Assembly (NCBI RefSeq): GCF_008831285.2
Contig: NC_045140.1
Span: 12,584,505 to 12,648,504, forward strand
Length of the DNA: 64,000 nt
Direction: 5' to 3'
Source: Nymphaea colorata
Lineage: Eukaryota; Streptophyta; Magnoliopsida; Nymphaeales; Nymphaeaceae
Shown: positions 61,862-64,000 of the stretch, piece after piece
Numbering within the stretch: the stretch's first letter is position 1
Layout of the letters: each line of letters opens with the position of its first letter
Program-made: the position numbers and the translations under genes
The notes under the pieces: generated by a model
Seen by the model: only the letters and a program-made list of their open reading frames with translations
Database searches by the model: none
What the model was told of the DNA's origin: nothing

Positions 61862-61961
61862 NNNNNNNNNNNNNNNNNNNNNNNNNNNNNNNNNNNNNNN
61901 NNNNNNNNNNNNNNNNNNNNNNNNNNNNNNNNNNNNNNNNNNNNNNNNNNNNNNNNNNNNN
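61862..61961. other. Assembly gap (100 N)
   Basis: Exactly 100 N, a conventional placeholder for a gap of unknown size between contigs. Confidence 0.98.
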
Positions 61962-64000
61962 GTTTTGTAGAGGAGAGGACTGCTTGCATTCTACCGACCA
62001 AAAAAGCTACCGTCCGACCAAATGATGTCGCCTAACAGCCAGTTGTGCATGCCCTCACTTCGGGAACCCACACCGCTACACACCGAAACCGTGCTGTCGC
62101 TTGGAGCAGGTCGCCGAAGGTTGGAAGCTACATACGTCATCCTCCTCCTCGCGCTGGAAGTTGAATGGTTGAATCGATTCGGTCGACCGTTTAATCACTT
62201 GATTCGGCCTCTCATCCCGGGTTACATACAAAAATCGGGTGATACAGATTATAAGTCGGGTCCAAGACTAAGCCCGACCCATTACATCGATCCAACTCAA
62301 AAAGGAAGTGCAGGTCTGAGCTTTGGATTTATAGACTACCCAAACTCGGCCCGAGGTACATGTTCCAGACCCATGTCTATGAGGCTTGGTTGCCTAGTGT
62401 CCCACTACTGTGTCCCTGGCTCCACGCCGTGTCCCGCCATACACAAGGACGTGTCCTGCTTGGAGACATGTTGGCTTTGTCACGCAACTGTGTCCTATGT
62501 TTTGGTTGTGTCCTGCATCACAAGAGAATGTGTCTCACCCAGATTCGTGTTGAACGAGCTTCACCCAACCCGTTAACCGAACAAGGTTGAGTTCACCTTG
62601 GTTGCACTTGGCCGAGTGCTAGGTCGACTTTGGCTGTCGTTGGCCGAAGTTGCACCGTCGCTCAAGGCCTATAGCTCGCCATAGCTGGATTCTTGCATCA
62701 AACTAACGCCCGGCCTGATGCCGCCCATTGTTAACCTCCCTAGCAACCGAGAGGCCCTTTTGGGAATGAAGCAAGTGGCTGCCCTTGCCTCGCCCGACAG
62801 TGATTGATCTCACAGCCATGCCTCATCCGCCCCGCACGTCATCCGCTGCCGGGCCATCATGGCAGCCGATGGTAGGGTCGAATCAGATCCACCCCTCTTA
62901 AAATGGAGCCTGCCCTTAGGCTCCTTCGAGTCTCGCCTATCACCATGACGGTGAGCACTCCCTAAGTGGTACTTCCTTCCGCCGGGCATCCCAAAGAAGA
63001 TGTCTCTGCTTCTCAGCCAAGGCAGGGTGGTTTTGATAGAACTGCCCCAGCTGTAATTATGCTGCCTCACCCTATGCTGCCGAGGAGGTAAGCTCTCGTT
63101 CAGTTTGCGCCAGCCCTGTTGAACCAAGCGAACATTGTCCTTAGCAATGAAGTTCTCCCATGATAGCTCTTCGGTAGGAAGAAGACTGCACCATGGCATG
63201 CTTCTGCCTTGAGCTTCTTCTAACTCGTGCCCCATGTTGGTCATCCGAAACCTGCCCCTACTTGTGGAGTCCTCGCATAACCTAAACCCAACTGAGGGAC
63301 AGCGCCTTTGTCTTACTGCTCAAGGATAGAGGACTGATTATGCCTAAGGTTCCACCACCATATGTTGTGACCGGGAACGGTCCAGCCACCCCTCCTAGGC
63401 TGCTACAACACATTTCTGGAAGAAAGCTACGCTAAGTGGTATGTGTATTGGAGGTGTTGATGCCACCTTTGATGTCCTCCAACGAACCTTGTTTACTGCG
63501 GTGGTTGCGGGTGCCCGGGCATAAGCTGTCCTCCTTGGTTGAGAATTTCTTCCTCTCGGCCTGAGATGACATTGCTTCATTTAGTTGTGGGCTGGTCACT
63601 TCCCTTAGCCTGTACACTGTTCCTTTCCTCCGATTTTTCTTCTGTTGGAGGCTGCTACTCCTTGGTCGGAATCGGCCATTACTAAGCTCACGATGTTCTC
63701 AGCTTGGCTGCAGGGTGTAAGCATAGATGGCCATGTCTTCATCTTCCTCCTTAAGGATTTTCTTAGTTCTGTCAAGGAGGTGGGCATAATCTCTGTCGAT
63801 CAGTCCCAACCAATGTTGTAAAAGGCATAGTGTATCGCATATCGATCGGGCCAACCTATACGTTGTATCGTAATGTATCGTAAATGTAGTGTAGCATATC
63901 GTAAATTTAATTTTCTAATTTTTAAAAAATATTAAAAAATAAAAAATAGAAAAAGGACATAAAAAACAGAAAAAATAAGCAAAAAATCAGAAAAAATTAA
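61962..64000. repeat. Near-identical copy of 51887-53935 (probable false duplication)
   Basis: The segment begins at the first base after the N gap with GTTTTGTAGAGGAGAGGACT and follows 51887-53935 to the window end. It contains the same LTR R/U3 part, gag-like sequence and hAT TIR (63811). By eye there is no substitution. About 17 single-base deletions and 7 insertions, often in short homopolymers, account for the net loss of 10 bases (2,049 against 2,039). Indel-only difference is typical of uncorrected long-read sequence. Features in this segment should not be counted as independent copies. Confidence 0.85.

Noticed and set aside
62022-63787. Independent genes and elements after the gap
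   Set aside because: The sequence duplicates 51887-53935 with indel-only differences, so it should not be counted again.

Overview
This is a nuclear window from a flowering plant. Every recognisable coding piece is plant-type: VAL/HSI2 B3 repressor, JMJ14/15/18-type histone demethylase, FHA/AAA-ATPase, selenium-binding protein and LacZ-type beta-galactosidase. The genes are split by GT..AG introns and sit in AT-rich, repeat-dense DNA with (TA)n, (GA)n and (GT)n tracts. I cannot name the species. A 100-N run at 61862-61961 shows this is a scaffold with an assembly gap.

No intact gene is visible; the window is a graveyard of gene fragments and transposons. Left part (1-14.4 kb): a hAT transposase 3' remnant (138-880), a 3.4 kb unit bounded by inverted repeats (2219-5620), and a well-preserved 952-bp non-autonomous hAT element (7465-8416) with a perfect 8-bp target duplication. 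AT-rich spacer follows, with a GC-richer block at 11.1-12.15 kb. Middle (14.4-33 kb): a minus-strand JMJ-type demethylase pseudogene (14469-17475), a Copia integrase remnant (18.7-19.1 kb), a possible RRM piece, a tRNA-derived SINE-like head, a 1.7-kb TA-rich array, the 5' end of an FHA/AAA-ATPase gene with two CAG-to-TAG stops (26140-26789), and the 3' two-thirds of a selenium-binding protein gene (31321-32368).

Right part (33-64 kb): a VAL-type B3 repressor pseudogene (33496-40632) carries a roughly 3.2-kb LTR-like block in one intron. After it come one exon of LacZ-type beta-galactosidase (43967-44256) and a possible PPR remnant. From 46.6 to 56.7 kb lies a nested cluster of minus-strand LTR-retrotransposon pieces. 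Two primer-binding sites complementary to initiator tRNA-Met mark LTR starts at 49656 and 55504. An inverted LTR fragment lies at 46.6-47.2 kb, and a truncated hAT transposase at 53746-55355.

The last 2,039 bases (61962-64000) repeat 51887-53935. I found no substitution between them, only about 24 one-base indels, so this is most likely an unpolished duplicate contig end beside the gap, not biology. The genes do not form a pathway; what links them is shared decay. Many of the stops are C-to-T (or G-to-A) transitions, as expected of methylated, silenced plant DNA.
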